Shown here: in pieces, positions 62,445 to 64,000 of the stretch
How positions within the stretch are numbered: the stretch's first letter is position 1
How the letters are laid out: each line of letters begins with the position of its first letter
Source of the DNA: JAAGZL01 sp050297535
GTDB lineage: Bacteria; Pseudomonadota; Gammaproteobacteria; Chromatiales; Chromatiaceae
NCBI GenBank assembly: GCA_050297535.1
Contig: JBNKSV010000005.1
Location: 1-64,000 of the forward strand
Direction: 5' to 3'
DNA: 64,000 nt
Notes under the pieces: model-generated
What the model saw: only the letters and a program-made list of their open reading frames with translations
What the model was told of the DNA's origin: nothing
The model's database searches: none
Program-made: the position numbers and the translations under genes

Positions 62445-62990
62445 ATGCCGTTACCCAAGCCACAACACCGCCAACATAAGCACAAAAGGACTATCAATTC
62501 CGACGCCTATCTGCGTGATGACGGCATGTGGGACATAGAGGCCCGCATGACCGACATCAAAAGCGAAAGCGTGGAGAGCAATGAACGCGATTATGTGGCT
62601 GCCGGGGAAGAGTTTCACGATATCAGGCTAAGAGTGACCATCGACGTTTCTCTAAAGGTGCGAGAAATACATGCCTCTATAGACTCCGCGCCATTTGGGA
62701 TATGCCCCAATATTGCCGCCGCCTACAGCAAATTGGTCGGCCTCCAGATCCGGCCCGGGTGGCGCGCCAAGGTAAAAGAGCTCATGGGCGGAACTAACGG
62801 CTGCACCCACGTTAATGATTTGCTTCCGGTGATTGCCACCACCGCATTCCAAGCCATGTGGACCCATAGCGATGACACCACGAAAAAGCAGGGGTTTGCA
62901 CTAATGCTGGATACCTGTCACGTCTGGTCCAAGGATGGGGCTTTGGCAAAGCAACTTATCGCCGACGGCTGTCTGGATACTGAAGATTAA
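62445..62990 (+). CDS. DUF2889 family protein
   Basis: The 181-residue protein matches the uncharacterised DUF2889 family. Recognisable features are the N-terminal RTINSDAYLRDDGMWDIEARM, where a polar basic start leads into the domain, the IRLRVTIDVSLKVREIHASID strand pair, and NGCTHVNDLLPVIATTAFQAM near residue 120. There is no signal peptide. It starts 13 bases after fadD and before fadB, so it belongs to the fatty-acid oxidation operon. The family is often found near lipid or CoA-ester metabolism genes as far as I recall, but no activity is known. Confidence 0.87.
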   Translation: MPLPKPQHRQHKHKRTINSDAYLRDDGMWDIEARMTDIKSESVESNERDYVAAGEEFHDIRLRVTIDVSLKVREIHASIDSAPFGICPNIAAAYSKLVGLQIRPGWRAKVKELMGGTNGCTHVNDLLPVIATTAFQAMWTHSDDTTKKQGFALMLDTCHVWSKDGALAKQLIADGCLDTED

Positions 62991-63096
62991 TAGCTACATT
63001 TTCAACACAGCAGACAACCAAAAAATATATATCACACGCACGGAAATAGGTATTCCGCGCAACCATTTTAATTATGTCAGATAGGAGATACGTGTC

Positions 63097-64000
63097 ATGT
63101 TGATGCAAGGTCAATTCATCCGCGTACAAACTGTTGAAGAGGGCATTTACGAGGTTGTCTTTGACCGAGAAAATGACTCCATCAATAAGTTTGACCAGTC
63201 CACACTACTCGAATTGAAAGAGGCGGTAGCCAAGCTGGAACAAATAACAGACCTCAAAGGGGTATTTTTCTCCAGCACCAAAGATGCCTTTATCGTGGGC
63301 GCAGACATCACCGAGTTCACCCAGATGTTTTCCCATTCCGAGGAAGAGGTCTACGAACATATCCTGAGTCTGGACGACATCTTCAACGCCATCGAAGATC
63401 TGCCATGTCCCACCGTTACCGCCATTAACGGCCTAGCCCTGGGCGGAGGTTTCGAACTCTGTCTATCCACCGACTACCGGGTCATGGCCGATTCCGCACA
63501 GGTCGGACTGCCGGAGGTAAAGCTCGGCATCAACCCAGGCTGGGGCGGCACCTTCCGCCTGCCGCGCCTGATCGGCATAGATAACGCCAATGAATGGATC
63601 TGCGCTGGCGGCCAGAAAAAAGCCGACGTCGCCCTGCAGGAAGGCGCTGTAGACGCCGTGGTCGCTGTTGATCTGGTACGGGACGCGGCGATTGATCTGC
63701 TGAAAAAATGTATCGCAGGCAGCATCGACTATCAGGCCCGCAGGACCGAAAAGACCAGCCCGGTAAAACACAACCCCATGGAATTAACCATGGCGTTTGA
63801 ATCCGCCAAGGGCGTGATCGGTGCGCAGGCCGGACCTCACTACCCGGCCCCAATGCAGGCCCTCAAGACCATGCAGAAGGCGGTCAAGCTGGATCGTAAA
63901 GGCGCCATTGATGTCGAGGCCAAGGCCTTCGCCAAGCTGGCCAAGACCGATGTAACCGCATCTCTGGTCGGACTGTTCCTGAAGGACCAATACGTCAAGA
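63097..64000 (+). CDS. fadB: Fatty acid oxidation complex alpha subunit FadB, N-terminal part (cut by window edge)
   Basis: The first 301 codons of a multifunctional FadB are visible; the frame runs to the window end without a stop. The start is ATG at 63097 with GGAG at 63084-63087 (an ATG two codons on is also possible). The crotonase hydratase/isomerase domain shows FIVGADITEF, CPTVTAINGLALGGGFELCLSTDYR and GLPEVKLGINPGWGGTFRLPRL, with the two catalytic acids of enoyl-CoA hydratases. Past about residue 190 the linker region and HYPAPMQALKTM match FadB. The 3-hydroxyacyl-CoA dehydrogenase domain lies beyond the window. fadA is expected downstream. Confidence 0.95.
   Translation, partial: MLMQGQFIRVQTVEEGIYEVVFDRENDSINKFDQSTLLELKEAVAKLEQITDLKGVFFSSTKDAFIVGADITEFTQMFSHSEEEVYEHILSLDDIFNAIEDLPCPTVTAINGLALGGGFELCLSTDYRVMADSAQVGLPEVKLGINPGWGGTFRLPRLIGIDNANEWICAGGQKKADVALQEGAVDAVVAVDLVRDAAIDLLKKCIAGSIDYQARRTEKTSPVKHNPMELTMAFESAKGVIGAQAGPHYPAPMQALKTMQKAVKLDRKGAIDVEAKAFAKLAKTDVTASLVGLFLKDQYVK

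Overview
The window is one contiguous stretch of a gammaproteobacterial chromosome. Gene density is high, GC is moderate (roughly 55 % by eye), and nearly every gene has a recognisable housekeeping homologue. Several arrangements are typical of Gammaproteobacteria: rsxABCDGE, miaB-ybeZ-ybeY-corC-lnt, rsmI/lpoA-yraN-dolP, and rfbBDAC. Two VPLPA-type sorting-signal proteins, an NhaD antiporter, an RpfC-like membrane sensor and probable N-acetylglutaminylglutamine amide synthesis suggest a free-living or host-associated aquatic, moderately halophilic gammaproteobacterium, perhaps Chromatiales or Thiotrichales-like. The sequence alone does not fix the genus. No rRNA, tRNA, CRISPR array, prophage or intact insertion sequence was found.

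Layout. Positions 1-1516 hold the 3' part of katG and a tiny membrane ORF. Positions 1641-3949 are an AT-richer accessory block: a TetR regulator divergent from two secreted VPLPA-CTERM proteins, with a duplicated 15-bp operator-like sequence between them. Then come mrp (apbC), metG, a REPIN-like inverted repeat and mscL with a zinc-ribbon tail. The complete Rnf/Rsx operon occupies 8386-13554. It is followed by a convergent, catalytically degenerate RpfC-like hybrid kinase, then nth, DUF1841 and a host-attachment-like protein. Copper handling (copZ, copA), hemH, argG, an orphan HerA-like ATPase, mlaA and rnt follow.

Positions 25946-31280 carry an asparagine-synthase-like amidotransferase (probably N-acetylglutaminylglutamine amidotransferase) and the dTDP-L-rhamnose operon. 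Positions 31357-36699 are an envelope locus: rsmI, lpoA, yraN, dolP and an FAD-linked oxidase. After nhaD, a phosphodiester-glycosidase-like protein, a membrane-anchored propeller-like protein and DUF1287 comes the miaB-ybeZ-ybeY-corC-lnt operon, read on the minus strand.

From 47202 to the right edge the window is dominated by fatty-acid metabolism. It contains a FabH-like condensing enzyme, FadH, an ECH1-like dienoyl-CoA isomerase, an AraC regulator, ETF-ubiquinone oxidoreductase, EtfA, EtfB, a thioesterase and two divergent paralogous ~600-residue acyl-CoA dehydrogenases. An SCP2 protein, FadD, DUF2889 and the start of fadB complete it. Together these can activate fatty acids, oxidise them (including unsaturated ones) and pass electrons through ETF to the quinone pool. 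The most unusual points are the pseudokinase, the TetR/VPLPA-CTERM module with its tandem operator, the FabH-like enzyme beside beta-oxidation genes, the orphan HerA ATPase and the REPIN and CT/GA palindrome repeats.
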